Of a stretch of 64,000 nt of DNA, positions 1-23,055 are shown piece by piece. The position numbers were made by a program, and so were the translations under genes. This stretch comes from Streptomyces filipinensis. Its GTDB lineage: Bacteria; Actinomycetota; Actinomycetes; Streptomycetales; Streptomycetaceae. Below the pieces are notes generated by a model. That model saw only the letters and a program-made list of their open reading frames with translations. It was not told the origin of the DNA and made no database searches. The stretch spans positions 62,001 through 126,000 of the forward strand of contig NZ_BMTD01000021.1 of NCBI RefSeq assembly GCF_014649495.1, written 5' to 3'. The first letter of the stretch is position 1, and every line of letters begins with the position of its first letter.

Positions 1-5191
<5,191 letters not shown>

Positions 5192-5510
5192 CCGACCGTC
5201 CTCTCAGTATCGAACGTGCGTGAACTCATGTCGAAGACGCGGATCGTGCCGCGCTTTCCTGCTGATTTGCTTCGTGCGTGCCGCGCTCAGCGAAGAGGCC
5301 GTAGGGCGGCCGGGAGAATCAGAGAACCTGATGCGAAAGAGGCGGTCGGGAAAACGTCGGCCGGTACGTCGCCGGCCAGAACTCCCGGTGGAATCCCGCC
5401 ATTTACCGTCAGCATCCAACAGTTCCCGCAGACCCGTCAAGAAACAGCCGCCGCAGTGCGGTCGACGGTGCCTCGGGCCGCGGCCGCGTCATTTTCGCGA
5501 CCGGATCCGT
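5192..5510. other. Intergenic region between PKS start and ccr stop
   Basis: About 320 bases between two leftward genes. It must contain the PKS leader and probably its promoter. I see no convincing protein, no long inverted repeat and no copy of the operator families found elsewhere in the window. Confidence 0.5.
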
Positions 5511-6854
5511 TCAGGTGCCCGCCGGCTGTGCGCGGAACCGGTTGATCGCCGGCTCGTGCCGGGCCCGCAGCTCGGGGTCGGTGACCCCGAGCCCTTCCCC
5601 GGGGGCCAGACACAGCACCCCGACCTTGCCCTGGTGCAGGTTGTGGTGCACGTCGTGCACGGCCTGGGCGGTGCCCTCCAGCGGCACCACCTGCGACAGC
5701 GTGGGATGCACATGCCCCTTGGCGATGAGCCGGTTGGCCTCCCACGCCTCCCGGTAGTTCGCGAAGTGCGTGCCGATGATCCGCTTGAGGTTCATCCACA
5801 GATACCGGTTGTCATAGGCGTGCTCGTACCCCGAGGTGGACGCGCAGGTCACGATGGTGCCGCCGCGGCGGGCCACGTACACGCTCGCGCCGAACGTCTC
5901 CCGGCCCGGGTGCTCGAAGACGATGTCCGGGTCGTCACCGCCGGTCAGTTCCCTGATCCGGGCGCCGAACCGCCGCCACTCACGCGGGTCCTGGGTCTGC
6001 TCGTCCTTCCAGAACCGGTAGCCCTCGGCGCTGCGGTCGATCACCAGCTCCGCGCCCATCCGCCGGCACACCTGCGCCTTGTGCGCACTGGAGACCACGC
6101 ACACCGGTGTCGCCCCTCCGTTGAGCGCCAGCTGCACGGCGTAGGAGCCCAGTCCGCCGGTGGCGCCCCAGATCAGCACGGTGTCGCCCTGCTTGAGGCG
6201 GGCGCCGGCCGGGGACACCAGCTGCCGGTAGGCGGTGGAGTTCACCAGCCCCGAGGCGGCCGCCTCCTCCCAGGTGAGGTGACGCGGCTTGGGCATCAGC
6301 TGGTTGGCCTTGACCAGCGCCAGCTCGGCCAGCCCGCCGAAGTTCGTCTCGAACCCCCAGATCCGCTGCTGCGGGTCGAGCATGGTGTCGGCATGCCCGT
6401 CGGGATGGTCCAGCTCCACGGACAGGCAGTGCGCGACCACCTCGTCCCCGGGGCGCCAGGACGCCACCCCCTCGCCGCAGCGCAGCACCACACCGGACAG
6501 GTCCGAGCCCAGCACGTGGTAGGGCAGGTCGTGCCGGGCCGCCTGCGGCGAGGTGCGGCCGTAGCGGGACAGGAAGCCGAACGTCGGCACCGGCTCGAAG
6601 ATCGACGACCACACCGTGTTGTGGTTGATCCCGCTCGCCATCACCGCCACCAGCACCTCGCCCGCGGCCGGTTCGGGGGTGGCCACCTCCTCCAGGTGCA
6701 GCGAGCGGCGCGGGTCCTTGTCGCGGCCCGCCAGCCCCTCGAACATCGTCGTCTCCTCGGCGTGCAGGACCACCCCCCGGTAGAACTCGGGCACCGGCAG
6801 GTGGCCCACCTCGCCGAGTTCGCCCGCGAGGACCGCGTCGAGAATCTTTTGCAT
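5511..6854 (-). CDS. ccr: Crotonyl-CoA carboxylase/reductase
   Basis: A 447-aa medium-chain dehydrogenase/reductase matching the crotonyl-CoA carboxylase/reductase family in length and order. The N-terminal region has EVLVAVMASGINHNTVW and LGSDLSGVV, and the cofactor fold has LIWGATGGLGSYAVQLA. The family reductively carboxylates 2-enoyl-CoA with NADPH and CO2 to give ethylmalonyl- or longer alkylmalonyl-CoA extenders. Its place directly upstream of, and co-directional with, the FAAL-PKS suggests it supplies the unusual extender for that AT. The start at MQKILDAVLA is preceded by GGAG five bases upstream. The long leader carries two copies of a 29-bp dyad that may be its operators. Substrate chain length cannot be read from sequence alone. 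Confidence 0.95.
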   Translation of the reverse strand: MQKILDAVLAGELGEVGHLPVPEFYRGVVLHAEETTMFEGLAGRDKDPRRSLHLEEVATPEPAAGEVLVAVMASGINHNTVWSSIFEPVPTFGFLSRYGRTSPQAARHDLPYHVLGSDLSGVVLRCGEGVASWRPGDEVVAHCLSVELDHPDGHADTMLDPQQRIWGFETNFGGLAELALVKANQLMPKPRHLTWEEAAASGLVNSTAYRQLVSPAGARLKQGDTVLIWGATGGLGSYAVQLALNGGATPVCVVSSAHKAQVCRRMGAELVIDRSAEGYRFWKDEQTQDPREWRRFGARIRELTGGDDPDIVFEHPGRETFGASVYVARRGGTIVTCASTSGYEHAYDNRYLWMNLKRIIGTHFANYREAWEANRLIAKGHVHPTLSQVVPLEGTAQAVHDVHHNLHQGKVGVLCLAPGEGLGVTDPELRARHEPAINRFRAQPAGT

Positions 6855-7089
6855 TGTCTCCGGACCTCTTTCCGGCTCAGTCTGCAAAAACAGGACGCGA
6901 TGGTTTCGCGTTTCCTGCGGGGAGAAACGTGAGGGAGTCACGTCGGGATGTCCGCTCCGCCGTCGCCTGCCGAATTGCCGAGGCAAGCGCGGGATGCATG
7001 CTGGCACCCGGACCATGGCCGAGTCCAGTGGCCAAGGGCTCGCGCACGGTGCGCCAAAACGCGTGCGGTCACGGGTACTCGCCCGAGAT

Positions 7090-7118
7090 GTTCAACTGGC
7101 CGATACGAGCAGTTGAAC
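7090..7118. promoter_or_regulatory. 29-bp dyad operator candidate, copy 1
   Basis: GTTCAACTG (7090-7098), 11 bases, CAGTTGAAC (7110-7118): perfect 9-bp arms. The same architecture recurs at 7240 and 51904, all exactly 29 bp long, which argues for a protein-binding site rather than a chance hairpin. It lies about 240 bp upstream of the ccr start codon. Confidence 0.6.
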
Positions 7119-7239
7119 GCCCCCGGACGGCTTCCGTAAAACCCGCCGGACCCCGGCATTCATGGCGCCGAAAAACCCGGCCGGACGCCGGACCGCACGC
7201 CGTCTCCGGTCCGCCGCCCCGCCGGCCCCGCGCGGGAGT

Positions 7240-7268
7240 GTTCAACTGCGCGATCCACGCAGTTGAAC
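7240..7268. promoter_or_regulatory. 29-bp dyad operator candidate, copy 2
   Basis: GTTCAACTGCG (7240-7250), 7 bases, CGCAGTTGAAC (7258-7268): perfect 11-bp arms and 29 bp overall, 150 bp from copy 1. It sits in the ccr / membrane-protein divergent region and could act on either promoter. Confidence 0.6.
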
Positions 7269-7320
7269 ACCTCCGGTAAAGCGAAGGACGGGTATTTCTC
7301 CAGCGTGCAGGACTTCGTGG

Positions 7321-7355
7321 GGGATATCCCTGGTATCCGTGTAGGGGATACCCCT
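7321..7355. promoter_or_regulatory. Tandem short palindromes upstream of the membrane protein gene
   Basis: GGGATATCCC (7321-7330) and AGGGGATACCCCT (7343-7355) are related palindromes whose centres lie about 23 bp apart, roughly two helical turns. They lie about 150 bp before the GTG start at 7503. A dimeric regulator site is plausible, but no binding protein can be assigned. Confidence 0.35.
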
Positions 7356-7502
7356 GATGCCGGAGCGCCTTCGTCCGGTTACGGTGTGCCAGGTGGACTG
7401 AACAGGGGATCTGCGGGTCGCCTTGCATCGGCCGTCCGTTCAGGAAAAAAACACCGTGCACCCGGATTTGACCGCCCGGGTGACGAGACCGAGGAGGAAT
7501 CA

Positions 7503-8222
7503 GTGACCGACAGGGGTGCCAAGGATTTCGTGGAGGGGGCGAACATGCGCACCACATCCGCCGGCTGGACCGCCGGGCGCATCGCCGCCGTCGTGGTCGG
7601 TGCGATCTTGTCCCTCGTGGCGCTGACGCTCGTCGGTGCGGGCGGCACCGCTGTGTACCTGGCCTCCCACGACGGCGGCTACATCGATCTGGGCACCGGC
7701 CGCTACGCGCACCGCACCGACACCTACGCCATGACCACCGACAGCTGGCGCGCCGACAAGCAGATGGCCGGCCTGACCGACGACCTCCGGATCACCTTCA
7801 AGCCGGACAACCCCTCCGACCCGGTGTTCGTCGGCCTCGCCGACGAGGGGAAGCTGCGTCAGTACCTCAACGGCGTCCAGCACGTGACCATCCACGACTC
7901 CAGCGGCAAGGGCGACACCGAGAGCAGGCACCCCGGCGGCACGCCCGGCACGCCGCCCGGCAAGGCCGGCGTCTGGGTCGCCCAGGCCAGCGGGCAGGGT
8001 GCGCAGACGCTGAACTGGTCGGTGAAGTCGGGCGACGTCGCGGCGGTCGTCATGAAGGCCGACGGATCGCGCGGGCAGGCCGGCCATGTGACCGTGGCGG
8101 CGAAGATCGCCTGGCTGCCCTGGATCGGCGCCGCCTCGCTGCTCGCCGGCCTGCTCGTGCTGGCCGGATCGGTGCTGCTGATCGTGCGGCCCCTGCGCCG
8201 GGCACGGGGGCGCGCCGCCTGA
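7503..8222 (+). CDS. Hypothetical two-helix membrane protein
   Basis: A 239-aa protein I do not recognise. An N-terminal membrane segment (about residues 22-47, IAAVVVGAILSLVALTLVGA) is followed by about 150 mostly polar residues. A second membrane segment near the C terminus (LLAGLLVLAGSVLLIV) ends in an Arg-rich tail RPLRRARGRAA. This suggests an extracytoplasmic domain tethered at both ends. The GTG start is chosen because GAGGAGGAA sits four bases before it. A strong hairpin follows the stop, so it is probably monocistronic. It separates ccr from the NRPS gene, but nothing in it indicates a biosynthetic role; it may be a bystander. Confidence 0.75.
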   Translation: MTDRGAKDFVEGANMRTTSAGWTAGRIAAVVVGAILSLVALTLVGAGGTAVYLASHDGGYIDLGTGRYAHRTDTYAMTTDSWRADKQMAGLTDDLRITFKPDNPSDPVFVGLADEGKLRQYLNGVQHVTIHDSSGKGDTESRHPGGTPGTPPGKAGVWVAQASGQGAQTLNWSVKSGDVAAVVMKADGSRGQAGHVTVAAKIAWLPWIGAASLLAGLLVLAGSVLLIVRPLRRARGRAA

Positions 8223-8240
8223 CCCGAGTGTGAGAACGGC

Positions 8241-8275
8241 ACGGCGCAGGCACGGTCCTTCCGTGCCTGCGCCGT
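8241..8275 (+). terminator. Hairpin terminator after the membrane protein gene
   Basis: A perfect 15-bp stem (ACGGCGCAGGCACGG and its complement) with a TCCTT loop, beginning 19 bases after the stop codon. There is no U-tract, as is common in Streptomyces. Confidence 0.7.
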
Positions 8276-8768
8276 CCGCCGTCCACGCCCGCCACCCTCC
8301 ACAAGGACCGTTCACCCTCCCCAACTCCGCGTTCACCGCAGCCAGTTGATTCACCGCGCCCGGCAGGGCGACCATCCCCTGACGCAGCTCGACCCCATCC
8401 CGCGCACGACCCGTGGCCGGCCGGCGGACGCGGTGGCGAACATGGACACAGCGATCACCGGTGGGTAGACAAGCACGTGAAGCTCCGGGCGGAAGGCTGA
8501 TCGTGGCCCCACCCTGGCGGCTCCATCCCTTCTCAGGCACTCGCCCACACCAGCCCCCCGGCGCACCGACCCAGTCGAACAGGGCGCGACGCGGCCGGAC
8601 CCGCTGCTCGCGGCAGCGAACACGCCGCGCACGCCACGGCCCGGCGCCGCGGGTGCCGCCGCGGCGCCGGGCGCCCCACCGACGCCGGCACCACCGCGAG
8701 CCGGCCAGGGCGACAGCACAGGTGCGGGAACTCCTCGCCGCCGAGACCAACGATCAGGAGACTGGCGC
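8276..8768. other. Leader region of the NRPS gene
   Basis: About 490 bp between the hairpin and the NRPS start. No recognisable gene, repeat or known operator was seen. The NRPS ribosome-binding site AGGAG is at 8756-8760. The NRPS promoter is probably here but could not be picked out. Confidence 0.4.
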
Positions 8769-18086
<9,318 letters not shown>

Positions 18087-18094
18087 CACACCCC

Positions 18095-18122
18095 GGCCGG
18101 CCGGACCCCGCTCCGGCCGGCC
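18095..18122 (+). terminator. GC-rich hairpin after the NRPS gene
   Basis: A perfect 11-bp stem (GGCCGGCCGGA and complement) with a 6-base loop, starting 9 bases after the NRPS stop. It could terminate or attenuate before the P450 gene at 18177, giving lower downstream expression. Confidence 0.5.
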
Positions 18123-18176
18123 TCATCCACCCCCGGAACAGCCGTTGCCCCCGACCGACGGCGGAATGCAGAAAAA

Positions 18177-19367
18177 ATGACTGAAACCACACATGCCGTC
18201 ACCCACGGGCTGCCGACGCTCAGGGAACGGCCCCTCGACCCGCCCCAGGTGCTGCGCACCCAGGGCCCGATCGGCCGGATGACCTTCCCCGACGGATACC
18301 AGGGCTGGCTCGTCACCGGCTACGAACAGGGCCGGCAGATCCTGTCCGACAAACGGTTCAGCTCGGCCGCCTCGCACAAACACCTGGCGTTCCCCTCCGA
18401 CCGCCCCTCCGACCTGGAGGCGGACATCCCCGGCCTGTTCGAGCACATGGACCCCCCGGACCACACCCGCTTCCGGCGGCGCCTTGCCGGCCAGTTCACC
18501 CTGCGCCGGATGCGCCTGCTCGCCTCCCGGATCGAGGAGATCACCGCGCAGTACGCCGACGCGATGCTGCACAAGGGCCCGCCCGCCGACCTGGTCGCCG
18601 ACTACGCGGTGCCGGTCTCCTCCCAGGTGATCTGCGAACTGCTCGGCGTACCGGTCGCCGACCGGGACCGCTTCGTGGGCGACTCGGAGAACCTGCTGCG
18701 CCTGGACATCGACCCGCAGCAGGCGCAGGCCGCACTGAAGGACCTCGTCGACCTCACCGGCGAACTGCTCCTGCGCAAGCAGGCCGAACCGGCCGACGAC
18801 GTACTGAGCGTGCTGGTGGCCGGGGACGACATCACCCTGGAGGAGTCCATCGGCGCCACCCTGCTGCTCCTGGTCGCCGGGCACGAGACCACCGCGAACA
18901 TGCTCTCCCTGGGCACCTACGCCCTGCTGACCAACCCCGACCAGATGGACCTGCTGCGCGCGGACGAGTCGCTCGTCGAGAGCGCGGTCGAGGAACTGCT
19001 GCGCTACCTCACCGTCGTCCACGTCGGCGTGCAGCGCACCCCCACCGAGGACGTCGAGATCGACGGGGTGACGCTCCGCAAGGGGGAGACGGTACTGATC
19101 CACCTCCCCACCGCCAACCGCGACCCCCGGCAGTTCACCGACCCCGACCGCCTCGACGTCACCCGAGGCGGCCACAGCCACCTCACCTTCAGCCACGGCA
19201 TCCACCAGTGCCTGGGACAGCAACTGGCCCGCCTGGAACTGCGCATCGGCTACACGGCACTGCTGCGGCGCTTTTCGGACCTGCGCATCGCCGCAGACGC
19301 CAACGACATCCCGATGCGCTCCGACATGACCGTCTACGGCGTCCACCGCCTGCCGGTGACGTGGTGA
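18177..19367 (+). CDS. Cytochrome P450 (CYP105-like)
   Basis: A 396-aa soluble bacterial P450. The I-helix oxygen-activation motif is VAGHETTAN (about residue 238). An ExxR-type helix lies in VEELLRYL, and the haem-binding loop has FSHGIHQCLGQQLAR with the Cys ligand near 342. The length and motifs fit the CYP105/CYP107 group, which hydroxylates or epoxidises macrolides and peptides. Its place between the NRPS and MbtH genes suggests it tailors the peptide, perhaps hydroxylating a PCP-bound residue or the lipid chain (inference). No dedicated ferredoxin is adjacent; one occurs at 55.1 kb with another P450. The ribosome-binding site is weak (GCAGAAAAA). Confidence 0.92.
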   Translation: MTETTHAVTHGLPTLRERPLDPPQVLRTQGPIGRMTFPDGYQGWLVTGYEQGRQILSDKRFSSAASHKHLAFPSDRPSDLEADIPGLFEHMDPPDHTRFRRRLAGQFTLRRMRLLASRIEEITAQYADAMLHKGPPADLVADYAVPVSSQVICELLGVPVADRDRFVGDSENLLRLDIDPQQAQAALKDLVDLTGELLLRKQAEPADDVLSVLVAGDDITLEESIGATLLLLVAGHETTANMLSLGTYALLTNPDQMDLLRADESLVESAVEELLRYLTVVHVGVQRTPTEDVEIDGVTLRKGETVLIHLPTANRDPRQFTDPDRLDVTRGGHSHLTFSHGIHQCLGQQLARLELRIGYTALLRRFSDLRIAADANDIPMRSDMTVYGVHRLPVTW

Positions 19368-19393
19368 GCGCCGGCAGCGACAAGGAGAGCACG

Positions 19394-19597
19394 ATGGCCC
19401 ACCCCTTCGACGACCCCGACGGCGTCTACCAGGTCCTGGTCAACGCCGAACAGCAGCACAGCCTGTGGCCCCGCCACATCCCCGTACCCTCGGGCTGGAC
19501 ACCGGTGTTCGGCCCGGACACACGCGACGCCTGCGTCGACCACATCGACTCCCACTGGAGCGACATGCGCCCGGCCTCGGCACGGGCGACCCGGTGA
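19394..19597 (+). CDS. mbtH: MbtH-like NRPS accessory protein
   Basis: A 67-aa protein with the family hallmarks: FDDPDG near the N terminus, NAEQQHSLWP, PVPSGW and the C-terminal HWSDMRP. MbtH proteins bind adenylation domains and are often essential for their folding or activity. It should partner A1 and/or A2 of the upstream NRPS. AAGGAGAG lies just before the ATG. The stop overlaps the GTG start of the next gene (GTGA), so the two are translationally coupled. Confidence 0.95.
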   Translation: MAHPFDDPDGVYQVLVNAEQQHSLWPRHIPVPSGWTPVFGPDTRDACVDHIDSHWSDMRPASARATR

Positions 19598-20793
19598 CGA
19601 CCGCGACGGCGGTGCGCTCGCCCCTGCACAGCCGGCCGTTCCGCCAAGTCGTCGCCGCGGAGTTCACCTCCTCCGTCGGCACCCAGATGACAACCCTGGC
19701 ACTGCCCTGGTTCGTCCTGATGACCAGCGGCTCACCGGCACGCATGGGCCTGGTGTTCCTCATCCAGATCCTGCCGGTGCCCCTGCTGAGCATGCCCGCC
19801 GGACTGCTCGTGGCCCGCTGGGGCGCCCGCCGCGTCACCATCGCCGGCGACCTGTGCAGCGCGGTGCTCACCGCGGCCGTGCCCACCCTGTACCTCGCGG
19901 GCACGCTGCCGTTCTGGGCGCTCGCGGCGATCGTGGCCCTGGTCGGCTGTGTCGCCTCGGCCTACCTGTCCGCGCAGCGCCTGCTGCTGACCGAGACCAT
20001 CGGCTTCGACGAAGGGGTCGTCACCGCGGGCAACGCCCTGTTCGAGACCGCCACCTCGACCGCGCGCCTGGTCGGCCCGGCGATCGCCGGCTTCCTGATC
20101 GCCCAGATCGGCGCGCTCAACGTGCTGTGGATCGACGCCGCCTCCTTCGCGGTGTCGGCCGCCCTGCTGACCGGGCTGCCCCGCCACGCGCCGGCCCCCA
20201 CCCAGTCCTCGGCGCACCACCTGGCCGAAGGCGTGCGCCACCTGCTCAAGGACCCGGTGCTGCGCACCATGTCCCTGGCCGCGCTCGGCTACGGCACCCT
20301 CATGCCCGTCGTGATGCTCGCACTGCCCGTCATGGCCCAGAGCCGCTACCACGCCGACCCCCATGTGGCCGGCTGGCTGCTGGCCGCGTGGGGCGGCGGC
20401 ACCGCGCTGGGCACCGTCGTGGTCGCCCGGCTCGCCCGCAGCATCCCACCCGTACGGCTCGCCGCGGCAGGCGGCGCGGGCGCGGCGGCCGTGCTGTGGC
20501 TGCTGCCCTGGAACCAGCCGGTCACGACACTGGCGCTGACCGTCGCGGCCAGCTGCATGTTCCTGCCCGCGGTGACCGCGCCCGCCGTCGCACTGATGAT
20601 GCTGCGCCCGCCACCCCACCTGCGCCCGCACGTGGTCCCGGTGTTCGGCGCCGCCGTGTTCGTCGCGAGCCCGATCGCCTACGGCGTGGCCGGCGTGCTG
20701 TTCGAGCATCTGAGCGTGGGCACCGTACTCACCGCGGTCGCCGCGGGGGCCAGCCTGTGCGCGCTGCTGCTGCTGAGCCTGGTGCGCCGCTGA
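19594..20793 (+). CDS. MFS transporter, drug-efflux type
   Basis: A 399-aa integral membrane protein with about 12 hydrophobic segments. It resembles the macrolide/multidrug efflux branch of the major facilitator superfamily (FTSSVGTQMTTLALPWFVL in helix 1; a duplicated N/C halves pattern). The GTG start overlaps the mbtH stop by four bases and is preferred over longer, non-hydrophobic in-frame extensions. It sits inside the NRPS operon and is probably the exporter and self-resistance determinant for the lipopeptide (inference). Confidence 0.9.
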   Translation: MTTATAVRSPLHSRPFRQVVAAEFTSSVGTQMTTLALPWFVLMTSGSPARMGLVFLIQILPVPLLSMPAGLLVARWGARRVTIAGDLCSAVLTAAVPTLYLAGTLPFWALAAIVALVGCVASAYLSAQRLLLTETIGFDEGVVTAGNALFETATSTARLVGPAIAGFLIAQIGALNVLWIDAASFAVSAALLTGLPRHAPAPTQSSAHHLAEGVRHLLKDPVLRTMSLAALGYGTLMPVVMLALPVMAQSRYHADPHVAGWLLAAWGGGTALGTVVVARLARSIPPVRLAAAGGAGAAAVLWLLPWNQPVTTLALTVAASCMFLPAVTAPAVALMMLRPPPHLRPHVVPVFGAAVFVASPIAYGVAGVLFEHLSVGTVLTAVAAGASLCALLLLSLVRR

Positions 20794-20811
20794 TTCACGA
20801 GAGGAACCATC

Positions 20812-21999
20812 ATGCCGATCCAGCACGCCGGCGAGGTCGGACAGAAACACGGACCACCGCACAGACCGAAACTGCCCTCGCTCACCGGACTGCGGTTCCA
20901 CGCCGCGGCGTTCGTGTTTCTCTACCACGCCTCCCGCCCCGAAATACTGGGCGTCTTCCAGGACGGGGCATTCGCCGACGGATACGCGCACACGTTCAGG
21001 AAAATCGGCTTCGCGGGAGTGTCCTTCTTCTTCATCCTCAGCGGATTCGTACTGGCCTGGTCGGCGCGGCCGAACGACACACTCCGCGACTTCTACCGGC
21101 GCCGGATGCTGAAGATATTCCCCAACCACGTGGTGATGTGGGCCGTCGCGCTCTGGTACTTCTCCACCACGGCCCTCGCCCACCCGATGGTGTGGTGGCC
21201 CAACCTCCTCCTCGTCCACTGCTGGATACCCCGCCCGGACACGGTCGTCAGCCTCAACCAGCCCAGCTGGTCGCTGTGCAGCGAACTGCTCTTCTACCTT
21301 CTCTTCCCGCTGCTGTGGCGCTTGGTGCGCGGCATCCCGGCCCGCCGTCTGTGGATGTGCTTCGCCCTCACCTTCACGGCACTGCTGGCCACCCAGATGA
21401 GCATCGACGCATGGGTCTCGCCCACCCCCCGCCTGCCGGACTGGCCGATGGGCCAGACGCAGGCGTGGCTCGGCTACAACTTCCCGCCGCTGCGCCTCTT
21501 CGAGTTCGTCCTGGGCATGCTCATGGCCCGGCTCCTGGCGCAGGGACGCCGCATCTCCTGGGGCATCGCACCCACCCTGGCCCTGACCGCGGCCGGCTAC
21601 GCGCTCACCCTGGCCGTGCCGTGGCAGTACGGGTTCAACGTGATCCTGGCCGTCCCGCTGTCCCTGCTGGTGGGGGCGATCGCGACCGCCGATCTCACCG
21701 GGCGCCGCACCGGCCTGCGAGGCCGCTGGCCCACCCTGCTCGGCGAGATGTCGTTCGCCTTCTACCTGGTGCACTTCATGGTCCTCGTCGCCGTCCACGA
21801 CCTGCTGCGGGGACGGACGTTCAACCCGGCGGCCGGGCTCGCCGTCATCGCGCTCGCCTTCGTCGCCGCCCAGCTGCTCAGCTGGCTGCTCTACGCGTGC
21901 GTGGAACGCCCCGTCATGCGCCGGTGGGCCGGCGGCGCCAGGAGCGGCGGCCACCTCCCGGCACCCACCCGGGCGCAGCTGGTGGACCAGCAGCTGTGA
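20812..21999 (+). CDS. Membrane O-acyltransferase (acyltransferase-3 / OafA family)
   Basis: A 395-aa polytopic protein of the acyltransferase-3 family. The N-terminal signature is LPSLTGLRFHAAAFVFLYHASRP, containing the conserved His, followed by FAGVSFFFILSGFVLAW and then FYRRRMLKIFPNH. About ten membrane helices follow. The family moves acyl groups from CoA or other cytoplasmic donors onto sugars, peptides or antibiotics at the membrane. As last gene of the NRPS-P450-mbtH-MFS series (18 bp after the MFS stop, GAGGAA ribosome-binding site), it probably acylates a hydroxyl of the product during or after export. The acyl donor is unknown. Confidence 0.88.
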   Translation: MPIQHAGEVGQKHGPPHRPKLPSLTGLRFHAAAFVFLYHASRPEILGVFQDGAFADGYAHTFRKIGFAGVSFFFILSGFVLAWSARPNDTLRDFYRRRMLKIFPNHVVMWAVALWYFSTTALAHPMVWWPNLLLVHCWIPRPDTVVSLNQPSWSLCSELLFYLLFPLLWRLVRGIPARRLWMCFALTFTALLATQMSIDAWVSPTPRLPDWPMGQTQAWLGYNFPPLRLFEFVLGMLMARLLAQGRRISWGIAPTLALTAAGYALTLAVPWQYGFNVILAVPLSLLVGAIATADLTGRRTGLRGRWPTLLGEMSFAFYLVHFMVLVAVHDLLRGRTFNPAAGLAVIALAFVAAQLLSWLLYACVERPVMRRWAGGARSGGHLPAPTRAQLVDQQL

Positions 22000-22027
22000 G
22001 GCACGCACCCCACCCAGGCCGCCCGCT

Positions 22028-22061
22028 GCCCGCCCGCGCCCCCTGCGAGCGGCGGGCGGGC
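22028..22061. terminator. Bidirectional hairpin between convergent genes
   Basis: GCCCGCCCGC (22028-22037) pairs perfectly with GCGGGCGGGC (22052-22061) across a 14-base loop. It lies between the acyltransferase stop and the transketolase C-half stop. Confidence 0.5.
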
Positions 22062-22065
22062 CGCC

Positions 22066-23055
22066 TCAGGCCAGGACGTCCAGCGCCTGCGCGACCGCGT
22101 TGTCCACGTTGATCCCCGCGTGGTGCAGCAAGTACTCCTCCCCGCCCACCAGGTCGTAGTGCACGTCCGGCACCCCGATCCGCCGCACCGGCGGGCCCCC
22201 GGCCTCGGCCACCACCTCACACACCGCGCCCCCCAGGCCGCCCAGGGCGCGGTGGTCCTCGATGGTCACCACGACCTCGGCGTTGGCACTCGCGTGCAGC
22301 ACCGCCTCGCTGTCGAGCGGCTTGACCGTGTGCATGTTCAGATGCCCGGCACTCACACCCCGCCCGGCCAGTTCGCGCGCCGCCTGGGCCGCGACCAGGT
22401 TGGGGTGGGGGCCGGTGGCGATGAACAGCACACGGCCGCCCTCGCGCAGCACGCTCGCCCTGCCCAGCACGAACTCGGTGCGCTCCTCGTACAGCGCGGT
22501 CGTGGCCTGCCGCCCCAGCCGCAGATACACCGGCCCCGGATCCTCGGCGATCGCCACCGTGGCCTGCGCGGCCTGCCAGGCGTCCGCCGGCACCACCACC
22601 GTCATGTTCGGCAGCATCCGGATCACACCGATGTCCTCCAGCGAGTGGTGGGTCGGCCCGTAGTGACCCGACGCCAGGCCCGCGTGCGTCCCCACGATCT
22701 TGACCGGAAGGTCCGCGCCGGCCACATCGATCTTGATCTGCTCGTAGGCCCGGGCGATCGCGAACGGGCTCATGCCGTTGGCGAACACCGGCCGCGCGGA
22801 CACCGTCATCCCGGCGGCGACACCGATCATGTTCTGCTCGGCGATACCGAGATCCACGTGCTGGCGCGGCAGTTCCAGCGCGAAGTGGTCCTCGAAGTTC
22901 ATGTCGGCGCTCACACACGCCAGGTTCGGGTTCTCCCGCCCGAGCGCGAGCAGCATCATGGCGTACGCGTCACGGCTCTGGATCGTCGAACGGTTCTCCC
23001 AGACATGGTCGAGGACCTCCGCGACGGTGCGGCGCACGGCGATGTCGGAACTCAT
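22066..23055 (-). CDS. Transketolase, C-terminal subunit
   Basis: A 329-aa protein corresponding to the Pyr and C-terminal domains of transketolase. Visible features are the helix with the catalytic glutamate region (VDLGIAEQNMIGVAAGM), FANGMSPFAIARAYEQIK, THAGLASGHYGPTHHSLED and a C-terminal domain with TIEDHRALGGLGGAV. Its ATG overlaps the stop of the N-terminal subunit gene (ATGA), giving a coupled two-gene transketolase. Split transketolases move a two-carbon ketol unit using thiamine diphosphate. Inside a biosynthetic locus this pair more likely makes a special C2-extended precursor than serves the pentose phosphate pathway (inference). Confidence 0.92.
   Translation of the reverse strand: MSSDIAVRRTVAEVLDHVWENRSTIQSRDAYAMMLLALGRENPNLACVSADMNFEDHFALELPRQHVDLGIAEQNMIGVAAGMTVSARPVFANGMSPFAIARAYEQIKIDVAGADLPVKIVGTHAGLASGHYGPTHHSLEDIGVIRMLPNMTVVVPADAWQAAQATVAIAEDPGPVYLRLGRQATTALYEERTEFVLGRASVLREGGRVLFIATGPHPNLVAAQAARELAGRGVSAGHLNMHTVKPLDSEAVLHASANAEVVVTIEDHRALGGLGGAVCEVVAEAGGPPVRRIGVPDVHYDLVGGEEYLLHHAGINVDNAVAQALDVLA

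Larger units (their letters stand above)
6855..7502. other. Divergent control region between ccr and a membrane protein gene
   Basis: A 648-bp non-coding stretch between divergent genes. It is unusually rich in dyads: two 29-bp GTTCAACTG/CAGTTGAAC dyads (listed separately) and a tandem pair of GGGGATAyCCC palindromes nearer the rightward gene. Translation in all frames gives nothing protein-like. Confidence 0.6.

Noticed and set aside
19732..22008. Leftward frame of 758 codons over the MFS and acyltransferase genes
   Set aside because: Low-complexity Gln/Gly/Arg translation; it is opposite two clear membrane-protein genes.
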